Source: Hymenolepis diminuta
Taxonomy: Eukaryota > Platyhelminthes > Cestoda > Cyclophyllidea > Hymenolepididae
Direction: 5' to 3'
NCBI GenBank assembly: GCA_900708905.1
Contig: CAADRB010000018.1
Location: 1,847,776 to 1,911,775 of the forward strand
Length of the DNA: 64,000 nt
Shown: piece by piece, positions 27,601-40,369 of the stretch
Layout: every line of letters starts with the position of its first letter
Position numbering within the stretch: position 1 is the stretch's first letter
Notes under the pieces: generated by a model
Database searches by the model: none
What the model was told of the DNA's origin: nothing
The model's input: the letters and a program-made list of their open reading frames with translations, nothing else
Made by a program: the position numbers and the translations under genes

Positions 27601-29539
27601 TGCCTTAAAATATTTCACCTGTTTTTTAATGTTTTATTGATTGACCTCTAAATGTATCTGTTATAGCAGTGAAGAGATCTGAGCTAACTGCAATTTTTAC
27701 CTTAACGCAAACATTCCTATTAAAGCTCAGATTCTTTATTTATTCTTCACTTTTGCACTCCTCTCCGAGGATTCAATCACCGCGATTGCCCTCTCAAGTT
27801 ATTGTGTTGTAGGACTAGGTATTTATTCTATTTCTTATATTTAGTATTTTTATTCCTATTTCTGTTCCTTGGATTATGCTATGGTAAGCTTCGCATATTC
27901 AGGTATCCACTTATTCTCCTAAAATAGCATATTCGATAAACACAACTGAAAGTTTAAAAGTTTCGCTTTTATTGACCTCCTAATTTACACATTTTCCTTC
28001 TGTAATTATGCATTTCACTCTATATCTAGGCCCATTTATAATAATCGCCCGTCTTTAAGCAATCTCAAAGTTGTTGAAGATAAAAAGGACCACTAGGTCC
28101 TTCCCGGAAAGAAAGGATGTCAGCGTTCTCTTTTTTCAAGTTAGAAAATGACAGTGTGATTTTGTTTGCACTTCGCATTCGCAGAGGAAAAAAATATCTA
28201 ACTTATTTTAAATGTCTGAAATGGATACGCTGTAGTTTTGATAATAAAATCGCCCTCCAAAAGATTAATGATGAAATGCAATTATTTTCTTCCACTCCTG
28301 CTTCATTCAAATTATAAATGGAATATTATATATACATTCTTTCAAATTTTGAAAAGTAAAACGAGAGTCGTTCTTTCACTAAAATCCCCACTCTAACAGT
28401 CACCTATCTCGACCGATTATCAATATTTTTTCAAAAAATATTAACTTTACCTACTGATTTTCTCATATTTCCTAGGCCATTTTCGGAATGGACTAATTTC
28501 ATCTCAAGAACTGCCTTTTACTTGTCAGAAAGTAGGGAAATGGACATTTATAAGGCCGACAGTAGCACACATCATTCCCATGTCATTCAAGGAAAATAGA
28601 GGAATAGAAACCCTGGGAGTCGCATTATACCCATTTCGGCCATTTAGAAAAAGATACTTTCAAAGCGGTACTGTAACCGTCCCTCCTTTTTTAAATATAT
28701 CACTTTAAGTGGGTTGGTTTACGATATCTGCCAACGCTGCTTATCCTACCTGTACCCTCTCCGCCTTCTTTTACCATTTTCCAATTTCCGTTGGCAATAT
28801 TCACCTGCCATTTATTCATCATTGAACATTCTAACAGATTTTAAGATTTCGAAGTGCTAGTATTGCGATTTGTAAATGGAATTAATTAATTTCACATTAA
28901 ATTTGAGGTTAAAGCGGCGATGATGGCTTAAGCAAGACAGCTGTTAAGGTTGGAAATAGAGTGAAGGTGAGGAGGTTTATTTTGTTAATTCCTTTCATTT
29001 TAGGGTCGAAATGACATATAAATAAATCAGTGAGAGATTGAGAAAAAACTTGCCACACCATTTGAGGAGATATGGGCATTCTGTTTCAATTTTAAATTAG
29101 GTGTTTTTCTTCGACAGACAAGATGAATAATGGCGGTTAACATGCAAGACTGCTCTGTTAGCGAACAGGAAATAAACATCCAACGGTACATATTAAATCT
29201 CACTATTGGACAATAAGAGATAGTAAAATGTGAGATAGTTAGAAAGATGACTCCAGAAATCATGGAAATGTGTTGGAAAACGCATTCTTCAAGAATCCTT
29301 GAAGGTTTTCGAAGAGTTCGTACTTTAAAATGCCCAAAAAATCATGTTCTCTCAGCATTAACACGGGTTTTAACAGTAAAGGTGGTTCAATCATGTCAGA
29401 GGTTATAAAATGGAGACCCATCGGTATGCATTAAGGGGCTGAAATTCCTGACTGGTAATATATGTAGACCTGGCTACTAGAAGGATATCAGAAATCCAGT
29501 TTTATTTCAGAGAGGATTCAAAATTATTTTTTTTTCTAG

Positions 29540-30000
29540 TCAAGATAAACGTTGGTAACTGTAAGCAATTATTATTATGAATTATTACTTTTAAGTGCTA
29601 TTGCCTTTATCAGAGCAAAGAAATATTACACATTTTAATCATGGCAAAACACCTGAATAAGGGGAACCACAAAGCGGTCCGATAAAGTATTAAATGGGTA
29701 CAATGATATTTAGATAATTAAGTCAGAGCACCATAATTCTTACATTCTTTGAATTATGAAGCATTGAATTATTCCTATTCTCATAAGAAGAAGAGTTTAC
29801 TTTGTGGTATATTATGTTCAGTCTTCATCGTTATACTTCTACGTTCGTGGATGAGATTATGCCCACGAATTTGTTGTTTGGGTAAATTAATTTTGTTAAT
29901 CATGTCACCTAGATATATTTGCATTTTTTACCGCCAAAAGCAGATTGATGATGTATTTTTTGCAATTTTGCAGTGAAAACTTTTAGAACAGACTGCTAAC
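29540..30000 (+). repeat. Dispersed repeat A, copy 1
   Basis: GAAGCATTGAATTATTCCTA, CATAAGAAGAAGAGTTTACT and TTGTGGTAT align with the copy at 40650-41010; flanking TTATTATTATGAATTATTAC and GGTAAATTAATTTTGTTAAT also have counterparts there. The plus-strand open frame at 29749-29976 is within the repeat and is not supported as a gene. Confidence 0.55.
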
Positions 30001-30139
30001 ATATTGCGAATTTCTATCCCCGAATCCGAAATCTCATTAACCTAATTCATCTCCAAGATAATTACTAATTTCCAATTTCTTGAATGAATTATCTTATTTC
30101 TGATCTTTAATGTTTCGGTATGCTAGACTGTAGCGTGTA

Positions 30140-30335
30140 GCATCGGTGACGCATTGGTCACCCTGCTTGTCTGCCACGTCAGAGGTCACGAATTTGATTT
30201 CTATCAGTCGATGAGTGGAGTCGTCAGCCGCACTAATTAAGTCTGGCTGATTTAGAGGGTGGTTGAATTCTAGTTTCTTACTCGGAGGCTCCATGATGCT
30301 ACTCTATACCTCCTAAATAGGCTTGGGGATTTTTA
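30140..30335 (+). repeat. SINE-like repeat, copy 6 (head and body)
   Basis: The head GCATCGGTGACGCATTGGTC aligns with the A-box region of copy 7, followed by GTCAGAGGTCACGAATTTGA (B-box region), GATGAGTGGAGTCGTCAGCC, AATTAAGTCTGGCTGAT, GGCTCCATGATGCTA and AATAGGCTTGGGGATTTTTA. This is one of the two fullest copies. Confidence 0.75.
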
Positions 30336-32417
30336 CATTAACAAACCCAACTCAGCATTAATATTACATGAATATTGACAATGCGCCTCCTTTTATTAAT
30401 ACAGTTTTAGGATACTTAGAGACTTTCTTATCATAAAACACTTGTAAAATTACCATTGGTGGTGAATGGAGCTGATTCTTTACTGCGTTAAGAAATACGG
30501 ATCTTAGGCCAATCAGTAATCAATGAGCACTTGCGAAGCGACTCAAGGAGGCCAATTAATGATGTGCGTGCGTACGCGCGAACGTCTTAAGAAGTATGCG
30601 CGGGGTAGTACGGACGCACTCAAGTTAGACGCGTGTACGTATTTCTTGGGTGGGAGAGGAATTTGTTGATTCGTGTTCTTGTCGTGTTATTCTCAACTCA
30701 ACAACTCGCTTACTGCGCTCTGCGAGCCAATCAAATAATTGATTTCTGTTATATTGCCGAAATTGGCATTTTAAGTGGGAATTCCATGCTATTGATTGTG
30801 ATAATTATACCTAAGTCCTTTATATTATAACCAGATGTAAGTGAATGGAATTTAACAGCATTCCTGGCATACTTATAATCTCACCGAATTTTGATAATCC
30901 GAAAAATTGAACATTTCGGGTTCAATTTTCGACTTGTCATCTTTCCGATTAATATGAATGCAAGATGACATTAAAACTTGTATCATCTTACTATCTACCT
31001 TCAGAGAAACATTTAGTCTACGTATACTGATAAGCGGTTCTGTATCCCTAAAGATGAAAGGCGTACTACTACCTAGTCCTTTTGACTTGGTTTAATCAGG
31101 TGTAAGATTTTCTGATGCAGTCAGACGAAATAAAAGTGAATGAGAATAAAAGATCTAAAAAATCCCTCATGAAAATCAGGATCTGCTGCATTTCCTCCTA
31201 ATTGCCTCAAAGGTTACGCTCCAATCAGACGCTCCCAAAATGTCTGGAATGAAATCTTTAAAGACAAAGGGCCTCTAATTGCTATGAAGAGCTATGGAGA
31301 GGCTGAAATCCCCCAAACCGCGTTTTTGTTCTCCTTGATAAATATTATTTTAAAATCGATGTTTAATGGGACTACTTACGCTGGCATCTGCATACATATG
31401 CATTTTGTTTTACTTCTGCTAAACCTTAAATAATGAAAATGTTAAATTAGATTTTGCATGAGACCAGTCTGGTTAGTGGAGATGGAATGGAATGGCTTGA
31501 GCGACTGAATGAACCGGAAGTACTTGAAGGAAGGGCGATGAATTTCCATTCAGTGTGAATGCTAGGTCTTGATAAACAAGATCTGTCAGAAGGACAGATG
31601 CATTTAAAAGATACTAACTTGACAATCTATCTCTAGGTTAAAATATATGTCAAATGAGGCCATCAGGAGTTAATTGCTTTATCTTTTGAGGTTACAATAG
31701 TCTCCCCTGAACCGTGAATTATATTAGTCTTCTAATTTCAGTTGTTAGTCGAAAAAATTTATATTCATTTAAGGGAAATGAAATCTCTTTATTTTCACTG
31801 GCATTTTCCCAAGGAAAGTTGGAGTTCACAAGATCGATTTACACCCATTAACTTCAATGACAATAATGTTGACTGGGTCACCTGCCGGGTGTGAGGTCAG
31901 GAGGTAAGCTTACATTAACGCGAAGGGCCAAACCCACTTGTTAAACGTAGTCAAGGGGAGGAGTGACAAAATACGAGTTTCACAGTAGTAAGACTTTTAG
32001 TGACCAAATCTACTGAATTTTCATAAAATCGAAATTTATTTCCTAGATCCTCAATATTTGTCCTCAGAATCTAATTATCTCGACCCAAAGGCTGTTCCTC
32101 TTCATTGCCAATCTCTGCTGTATACTCAAACCCTCCTGCTGAATTATCGTGAGACCTTAAGTGATTTATTGTAAGGCTATTAAGGCACTTAATTAGCCCT
32201 GCAGTAGTCGTTACTAAGTCTCAGTTTCTCGCATTCAGCAGTGTCCTGAAAATTTCCTTCCAACAGGACACTGCATCTCCCTTTGGTCTGTTCTTCCCTC
32301 CTAGAAGATTTCTCTTAATAAAACTGTTGATCACGACTGTCTTCTCCCTCAACCCTTTTATCGCAGTGAAGATTAACAGAACATAGATGGTAACACATGG
32401 GCTGAAAAGTCCCGGGC

Positions 32418-33510
32418 CTAATACAGAGCAACGCAATCATTCCAGCTCCGCTCTAACATTTCAATACCACTTTTGTAGAACGGTTTATCTTTTGCCTCAA
32501 AATAGGTCTCAGTTACAGCGATAATCTCTTCATTTGTGCGAAATTTCTTACTGGCGAGCATTTTCTTCAGGTTTGCAAACAGCCAGTAGTCGCTGGGAGC
32601 CAAATCTGGCGAATACGGTGGATGCGGGAGCAATTCGAAGTTCAATTCATGTANNNNNNNNNNNNNNNNNNNNNNNNNNNNNNNNNNNNNNNNNNNNNNN
32701 NNNNNNNNNNNNNNNNNNNNNNNNNNNNNNNNNNNNNNNNNNNNNNNNNNNNNNNNNNNNNNNNNNNNNNNNNNNNNNNNNNNNNNNNNNNNNNNNNNNN
32801 NNNNNNNNNNNNNNNNNNNNNNNNNNNNNNNNNNNNNNNNNNNNNNNNNNNNNNNNNNNNNNNNNNNNNNNNNNNNNNNNNNNNNNNNNNNNNNNNNNNN
32901 NNNNNNNNNNNNNNNNNNNNNNNNNNNNNNNNNNNNNNNNNNNNNNNNNNNNNNNNNNNNNNNNNNNNNNNNNNNNNNNNNNNNNNNNNNNNNNNNNNNN
33001 NNNNNNNNNNNNNNNNNNNNNNNNNNNNNNNNNNNNNNNNNNNNNNNNNNNNNNNNNNNNNNNNNNNNNNNNNNNNNNNNNNNNNNNNNNNNNNNNNNNN
33101 NNNNNNNNNNNNNNNNNNNNNNNNNNNNNNNNNNNNNNNNNNNNNNNNNNNNNNNNNNNNNNNNNNNNNNNNNNNNNNNNNNNNNNNNNNNNNNNNNNNN
33201 NNNNNNNNNNNNNNNNNNNNNNNNNNNNNNNNNNNNNNNNNNNNNNNNNNNNNNNNNNNNNNNNNNNNNNNNNNNNNNNNNNNNNNNNNNNNNNNNNNNN
33301 NNNNNNNNNNNNNNNNNNNNNNNNNNNNNNNNNNNNNNNNNNNNNNNNNNNNNNNNNNNNNNNNNNNNNNNNNNNNNNNNNNNNNNNNNNNNNNNNNNNN
33401 NNATGGAGCGGAGTCCCCATAACACTTTTCAAGCCATTGCTTCGCTTGAACGCTATTTTTTCCCATCAAGAAGCAGTGTAAAATTAAAACACGAAATTGT
33501 TTTGATCCAT
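32418..33510 (-). pseudogene. mariner transposase, interrupted by gap and an early frameshift
   Basis: The N-terminal portion shows FRVLILHCFLMGKNSVQAKQ followed by WLEKCYGDSAP, the helix-turn-helix region of mariner transposases. After the gap the C-terminal portion shows HPPYSPDLAPSDYWLF, which carries the third catalytic aspartate of the D,D34D triad (in APSDYW), then NLKKMLASKKF and YKSGIEMLERSWNDC. The stop lies inside the terminal repeat. The first two catalytic aspartates fall in the N run and cannot be assessed. The only ATG before the domain (33510-33508) is one base out of frame with it, which looks like a one-base loss in a short A run (33500-33503). The frames on either side of the gap also disagree, but the gap length may be only an estimate. 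This copy is probably inactive. Confidence 0.85.
32654..33402. other. Assembly gap (N run) inside the mariner element
   Basis: 749 N characters. Open reading frames across this run are artefacts. The surrounding element would total 1296 bp with this gap length, close to the usual size for mariner, so the estimate is about right. Confidence 0.99.
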
Positions 33511-33915
33511 TGTCCTGAAAATAACAAAAGTAGCGTCACTCTTAGCACAATAACTCACAAACTAATGGATGAAATATCATGAAATTTTAACAGCTGTCTT
33601 TTGAAGGTTAGTATTAACTGAAAAAAAATGACTGCAATAAAACTAGCACCATCTATGTGTTAGACCCGGGACTTTTCAGCCCATGTGTTATGACCCGGCG
33701 AATAGCTAGGGACCAAAATAAGACTCTTAGATGGAACTACTCATGTGAAGACTTGATACTTTCTATCTATCAATCCAAGTTAGTGAGCTACTCTCAAATT
33801 TGTGAATTATTACTTTGTTAGACCTTAAAATGTAGCCCGAAATCACAAGTGAGTTTTAATTGCAATCCTGGCGTGAGATACTTCAGCCAGATCAATTTGG
33901 CTGCCTAGATTATAT

Positions 33916-33962
33916 TGAGAGCGAGAGAGAGAGAGGAGAGAAGTAGAGAGCGAGAGAGAGCT
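33916..33962. repeat. GA-rich microsatellite
   Basis: GAGAGCGAGAGAGAGAGAGG and similar, with few interruptions, 230 bp past the mariner element. A 94-codon open frame follows (33968-34252), but nothing supports it as a gene. Confidence 0.85.
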
Positions 33963-35518
33963 TTAGAATGAGGGCGAGAGTGGCGTCTTTTAATTACGAC
34001 TTTAACTGCGCAACTTTATCTCGTTCTCACGCAGAAATGAGTATACACGCACGGGCGCACGAGCTCAGATGGAGTATGAGAGAAAATGAAATAAAAGACT
34101 GGAGGGGGACTGACGCTGCTTATGCTGAGAGGAGATTTATGTCTATTAAGTTGAGGGAATGTGGCACTCACCTCTTTCCCCTCCCTCTACAGGTTCTCAG
34201 CCTTCTGGCATCACGCAATATGATTGCGATTAAGATACAATCTCTCTCTTGAATTTACCCCTCCTTCAAATAATTGAGCACATCATTAAGCCAATAAAAG
34301 GTAATAGATGAGACAGGTTTTCAGATCACTTAAGAAGGCATTAGAGGTGTTAATTATGTGCTGACTGTACGTGAATAAGTGTCGAATATTAAAGAAAGAT
34401 TTATGTAGACTTCATGATCAAGCTCCATGGTTTTAGTGGCTGGAGTTGGGTTTCTGAACAGGTTAGATATTACAGTCATTGTTGTTCAATATTTACTAGA
34501 ATATTGCAATTGAAATGTATTTTATTAATCATTTTTGTTATTTATGTTGGAAATTGCTAGAACGTAAACGATTATGATCTCAACAAGACAGCTAATTGTC
34601 TAAAGTTAACAGGACAGTACGAAGTACTGAAACCGATCGTTTGACTGCAAAGATGGTGACGGATAGAGAGTAGCATCCTCAAATTGATACAAAGTCTACT
34701 AAGTTCTCTCATTGCAGACCTCAGGATCGCAGATTCTAACAGGATTTCATGAACAATTTTTAGAGACTATTGTATACTTCTAATTTCAATAAAACTTCAA
34801 GTTATATGTCTTGCTCTCATACTCTATTCACAATACGATCAGTAATATTGCAATAGCCCGATCTTACGGATTATATCAAATCCCGAAGTAGAGATTCTCA
34901 ATTTAGGGAGACACCAAAATATCTGCCTTTATCTATGTTGACCTGAGAGGAATCTCCTCTTAATGAACAGAAAGCATTGTATTTCTATAAGCTACGGTGT
35001 CCTGATCTGCTGACGTAAGCTTATTTAGATTACATTTCATGATTATTAGTCGTCCTGCTTTGTGCTTTTGACCTTATTTAATTTATCTCTAAATGATAAC
35101 ATGGGTGATCTGAATTTCACTATTAAAATCAGTTCATTCCAGTACAATGACTTCTCTCTCATTTCTATTACTATGACTGCTTACTTCTACTACAAACTAA
35201 ACCATGAAGCTTAAAGATATAATAAAAGGACTGGAAGTGAATTTGGGGTTTATACCAAATGCATTTACATCAAAAATATTGACTGAATAGATGACGTGAA
35301 GAATAAATGCAGATCTCCATTAATTGAGCGATTAATCAAATAATTTGTTGCTTGCGCCTTGCGTTGAGAGGTATCAAATTAATTGAATTTCTGGTTTGTA
35401 GAGTAAATAACTAACCTGTTTTCTTTGACTTAGATATTTGACCTCAGATCGCTGACATGATGATATGCTTATCTCCTTATATTCTCTTTCATTTATTAAA
35501 TTAGGTGTATTGATATTT

Positions 35519-35548
35519 TACTGACCTTCACCCGAGTGAAGGTCAGTA
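35519..35548. repeat. Perfect 13-bp inverted repeat with 4-nt loop
   Basis: TACTGACCTTCAC, loop CCGA, then GTGAAGGTCAGTA. Each arm contains an AGGTCA-type half-site (TGAAGGTCA on one side, its complement on the other), the core recognised by nuclear receptors in general. It could also form a short RNA hairpin. Function unknown. Confidence 0.8.
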
Positions 35549-37479
35549 CATACTGAGCCTTGATAAGTTAAAAATTTTAGCTCTCAGCTCTGCTTTGTTA
35601 AGCTTAAGTGAACTGCATAATTTCCAGAGAGATCATTTCCCTTTCTCAGCTAACATAGGGAAATAGCCGGCCAATGGGCATCGAATATCGTAGATAAGCT
35701 TTGGCTCAGTAATTCAGGGGACAAATCATGTAATGTGAACTTTGAAAAGTTAACGAATTCAACGATCAAATGAAGTAAGACTCTTCGATAGCCTGACTTT
35801 ACTCTCAGTTTCTTTTCCATTTCCTCCCTAAAAAATTTAGAGAACTCATAACAATGTGAACTTACAGTTTCCCCCCAAAGATGAGATTTGTGGATTTTTT
35901 GCAATGGTGCAGTATAATATGGTGATTTATAGTAATTTCTCCACTATCTTATTATGATATTTAGAGGATTCTTCGTTCTCTCAATAGGCTAATTCGCCCT
36001 TTCTATTCATTCAAAAAATAGCGGGCGAATGAGCAGATAAGAGGAAAAGCAAGACAAATACTTGATATTTCTAAGCTACAGATAACTCGCTATTCTATCC
36101 CTCCTCCATCCTCACTTTATTTGTCATCTATTCTTTCTCTGCTACCAACCCCTAACTCCTTCACTCTTTATTTCTCATGATATGCCTTAGCCGCAACGTG
36201 CGCGCTCTCTATCAGACGCAAGTTGAAGATTATGCTTGCGTGCTAGACTCGTGAACAATTGGTTGGAAAACAATAATATCTTGTCTCATCTCCCCTCCCT
36301 AAACTCAAATCCAGGTATTCTTGCTTCGCCATCTTCAGTAGACCGATAAAACATTCGAGCAGTGAGTCGTTAAAGGGAGTTGGAGGGGGTAGCGATCAAA
36401 CCACATTTGTTCGAAGCGCGAGGAGGCACAGATACAATCTTGAATTTATTTCACCACGTGTCCCATTTTGACATCAGATAATATTGTCTCTCATGCTAAC
36501 TTCGGGGTTGAGGAGGGGAGGAGGTTGCTCGAAGAACGCACAAGGTTGTTCAGGGGTGGGAGAGGGAGCTAAGCAAGCCTTACTGCTACCCAAAGGGACA
36601 AAAGACATAACAGTTTCGCCAAACTTGAGGCAGATAAACACACTGAGGTAAGATTCGTCCTTTACTCACGCACAGGGGTTTTAAAAGGGGACTGGCTGTC
36701 TCTTTTTATTCCTCCCCCTTTCTGACCCTCTTCTTTTGAGCCAAGGTGCGGGCGTTTGGGGATCAAAAGAAGACGCTTTAACTTCAAAGTGAAGATCTTG
36801 CAGGAGTGATAGGATTGATTGTGGTGTTGATGCTGATGATGAAGCATTGCTTTTCTGTGCTATTGAGAGAGACGGAGAATACAAAACTCCCTAAGGTAGC
36901 CAGATCTGATTTCCATCTCTTTAAACTACTTAAATACAAAATGATGAAAGATTTTCGGGGCGTTATATATTTAATAGATGAACTGCAGAGAAGGCGTTTT
37001 GCAATGAGTTGAAATATGAATTATGATCGTCTATCAATATCAATTAAATTCTTAAGAGTATGTGTTAGAAGAGTTTGAAAAACACCTTGCGCCATATCTC
37101 CAAGTCAGTAACATATCACTTCCACATTATCACCTCGATAGGTCATGATAAGGTCAACCAATATTCATGGAATTTTCCGCCGTCCGACGATACTTATTTG
37201 GCCATATCCTACTATAATAGTAAAAATATACATTTTTCTATCTAGACAAACAGATATATATAGCTACAATTGTGAAGATATAATATGGGGGAAGAATGGG
37301 GTGATTTATCCATACCATTCAAATAAACTGCTCCAAGTGCTCGGTCCATTCCTCCAAATTTAATCAAGAAACGTCTTGGGGTCACTAGACTTTTATTTTC
37401 CTCCTTTGGGTCTTAGTCAGTTGTAGTCTGGAGATACCAATTTTGAAACGGATCATATCTGTATCATTTTTAAAATGAA

Positions 37480-38510
37480 GTGGCACAAGGCTAGGAAATT
37501 TCCATTTATTAAACTAAGTTAAAGTGTCAAAACTTCGAATTCAAAATTTACCTGAACAGGAGATGAAACCTTTTAATAAGCTGTGTTTTTCAACATTTAG
37601 GTCCTATTGCATGAACCTAGAACAATTTAAAAGACCTTCAACAAGTTTTGATTATGGGAAGGCGTCTGAACAAGTGAAAGAGTCAAAGAAATGAGAGAAA
37701 TGAAAATGAAATGAAAGTTTAGAAGCATCGAATTTTTCATTTTCTTTTTAGTGATCTGATTAGCATTTTGATGGCAAATTTTCCAAAGGAGTTTCTGAAT
37801 TTGACCGTGAGTATTAAGCTGAGTTCACGTTCTCAACATATAGACCTTGTTGACGACTATGATTCATTTATTATCTTTTTATAACCCGAAGCAGGTAGGT
37901 GAAACTAGCAAATACTCGAAAGGAGTAGCGAATAATCGTATAAAATTTTATTCATGGATCAAAAGAAAGTCAGATATGGAGATGCATATCTTTAAATTTT
38001 ACATCCAATGAAGTCAGAGGAAGCCAAAATTTGGAGATTTGGCCAACAATAAAAAGCTCGTTTCCATTGACAAACGCTTCATTTGACAGAACCTTCTTGA
38101 TCCAAGATATGTTTAGAATATCTAGGTCAGTTGAATTATAATACCCCTTAATTCATATCGACTACGATAAGGATCGACTACGAAAAATGAAACCATTTTT
38201 CCTACCTTTTGGTGCTACCGGATGTGTACTTTTATACAATTATTTCAAATTTAAAGCTGCTCAGCATTGTGAAGAGAATATTTTTCATGGAATAAAATGC
38301 TCAGAATTAAATTAAAGCTGAAAAAAGAATGTCAAAATGCAGAAAATGTAATCATTAAAGCCTCGTAGAGCTCTCTCTTCAACGAAGTTTATGTATCCTA
38401 TTGTCCAATTCGCATGTTCCATACATTTTTTAAAAAAATAGACTTGCTATTATTATTATTCGAATAAGTGGATCGTGTGACCAGTAGGTTTTAATTCCAA
38501 AGAGAAGAGG
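37480..38510 (+). repeat. Dispersed repeat B, copy 1
   Basis: The clearest part (38205-38440) aligns to 52315-52560: GCTACCGGATGTGTACTTTT versus GTTACCGAATGCGTACTATT, then AGAGAATATTTTTCATGGAA versus GAGAAAATATTTTCATGAAT, and AAAGAATGTCAAAATGC versus AAAGAATATCGAAATGC. Weaker similarity extends upstream (GAACAGGAGAT and TTAATAAGCT in both) and downstream. No protein recognised. Confidence 0.6.
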
Positions 38511-40369
38511 TGCAGGATTTTGGTCTATGGTATTCAGAATTCTTACTTATTTGCTATTCAACCAACGATAAAGGTAGTGTCACCATTGTTCGCTACCTTT
38601 GGAGATTTGGTGAATGTATGTTCCACTGCAATGTACACCACTTCAAAAAAGATAGACACTTAATGTCAAGACGTGACTATTTTAAAAAATTGTCTTTTGT
38701 AATAGTTCAACTTTATCTAAATTAATCTATAAATTCGACAAAATTATATCATATATTTAAAAGTCATAATAAAAGTGTTAACTGAGTCCTGTAATATGGG
38801 ATAGGTATTGCTTCTGGTATAACCTAAGAGCAACGCAGTAAATGCAATGCATAGCAAACTGTCCTTATGGTGATCTTATAAGTATGATACGCCCTCCTAA
38901 CTAACTTACAATTTTTAGCTACCCCATCCTTGTTATGACAAGGCTGCTAACTGCGAAACACCATATAAGAACGACTACCTTCTTAACCTTAGGAAGACAA
39001 AAATTAAGGCAAAGCTGCAAGGTTGACCATTCTTGATTAAAAATTGCCGGTTTCTGAGCAGTGAACATTGTAGACAAGCATATGCTACAATCCAGGGACG
39101 ATTCTTAAAACTTGAACTTTAGAAAGTGAGCCGTCCATTTAGTAAATATTGTACAACCCGAACTCAAACAGCAAATGAAGTAGGACTCTTTAATTCCTTC
39201 ACTTTGCTTTTTGTATCTTTTTGATCTTCTCCCCTTATTAATTGTTGGACTCTCCGTTATTCGATTCCAGTTGCCTTTTACAATTAAAAATTGTAACATT
39301 TTTTGTATTACTGTGGGTAATAATAAGCCCCTTAAATACATGTTTCATATTAAAACAAAGCCATTTTACCTTAATTTATAGAATAAAATCACCCTTTTGG
39401 GATAAAATGCTGCTTTAATGATCGAGTACCATTTCAAATATGTTCAAACTGTTTTTCTCTCCGTTCCCCTTTATTCCACGCTCTACGGCGGAGACGGTCT
39501 AGCGATGTGTTGTCATGATAGTCGTAGTAGTAGCTATTGTAGTTGGGACAAGAATGCAAAGACCAGTGGCACGAAACAGAGCGCTCATATATAAAGTTAT
39601 GGGAGGGTTAGGGGGAGAGAGACAGGGAGTGGGTTGGAGGGAGGTAGTACAGAGAGAGAGAGAACATGCCTTTTGGATATTTCTTTACACGGGCAACCTC
39701 GGCTCATTGCGTGTTGTAGAGAGGGGGCTAGAGAGAGCGAGAATAATCCGTGGTACTGAAAGCATGCAGATATCATCTTTGGCTCGTTTGGCTCACTGAG
39801 CAAGGTAATCCGTCGGATCACGCTAACTGCCCACAGAACAAAGCGGGGGAGCAGTGAGAAGCAAGCTGTAAAAGGTCGAGCATAACATAATGACTATGGT
39901 TATTTATTATTTGGCTGTAAGAAATTTGCCATATTATATTGAAAACTACTCATTTGTATCAGCAAAGTATTCCTCTTTATGAAATAGAGGAATATCATGC
40001 AAGAGTGGCAGTAGGAAGAAGCCCAAAACGTGGATACTTGATGAAAAGAGACTCGTATAAGTTCCATCTAATACAATTGGACTAAAAAGTAAATTCTGGT
40101 GAAATATTACTTTGAAAATTATATTTTGCTTCAAACAATCTGCAGTAACAAAGTAGAAGAGATTCTACTTCTAATTTGAACAAATACTGTGGTCAGCAAA
40201 TATTATTTGTTGTGTTTGTAACAGAAGTGGATGACCTAAAGGTATATGAGAGTGTGTACACCAAATGAGCACGACAATAAACTCCAGTAAATAATAATGT
40301 TAGAAGTGACCTTTGCTATGATAAACTTAAGTCAGTTCTTATCGTTACCTGAAAAATTTACCCAAGATG

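Larger units (their letters stand above)
23930..32390. other. Non-coding stretch upstream of actin to the mariner element
   Basis: Contains SINE-like copies 5 and 6 and repeat A copy 1. A short CpG-dense patch (30565-30640) stands out. Open frames are all short and lack splice or similarity support. Confidence 0.55.
32393..33688 (-). mobile_element. mariner-family DNA transposon, 1.3 kb, with internal gap
   Basis: The 29-bp terminal inverted repeats at 32393-32421 and 33660-33688 (outer end ACACATGGGCTGAAAAGTCC) differ at one base and are flanked by TA target duplications (32391-32392 and 33689-33690). Length and ends are typical of mariner. The centre is a run of N (32654-33402), which suggests a multi-copy element the assembler could not resolve. 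The near-identical ends imply a fairly recent insertion. Confidence 0.93.

Noticed and set aside
32534..33481. Long open frames on both strands across the N run (266-335 codons)
   Set aside because: They are open only because N contains no stops; only the short flanking pieces in the mariner frame are meaningful.
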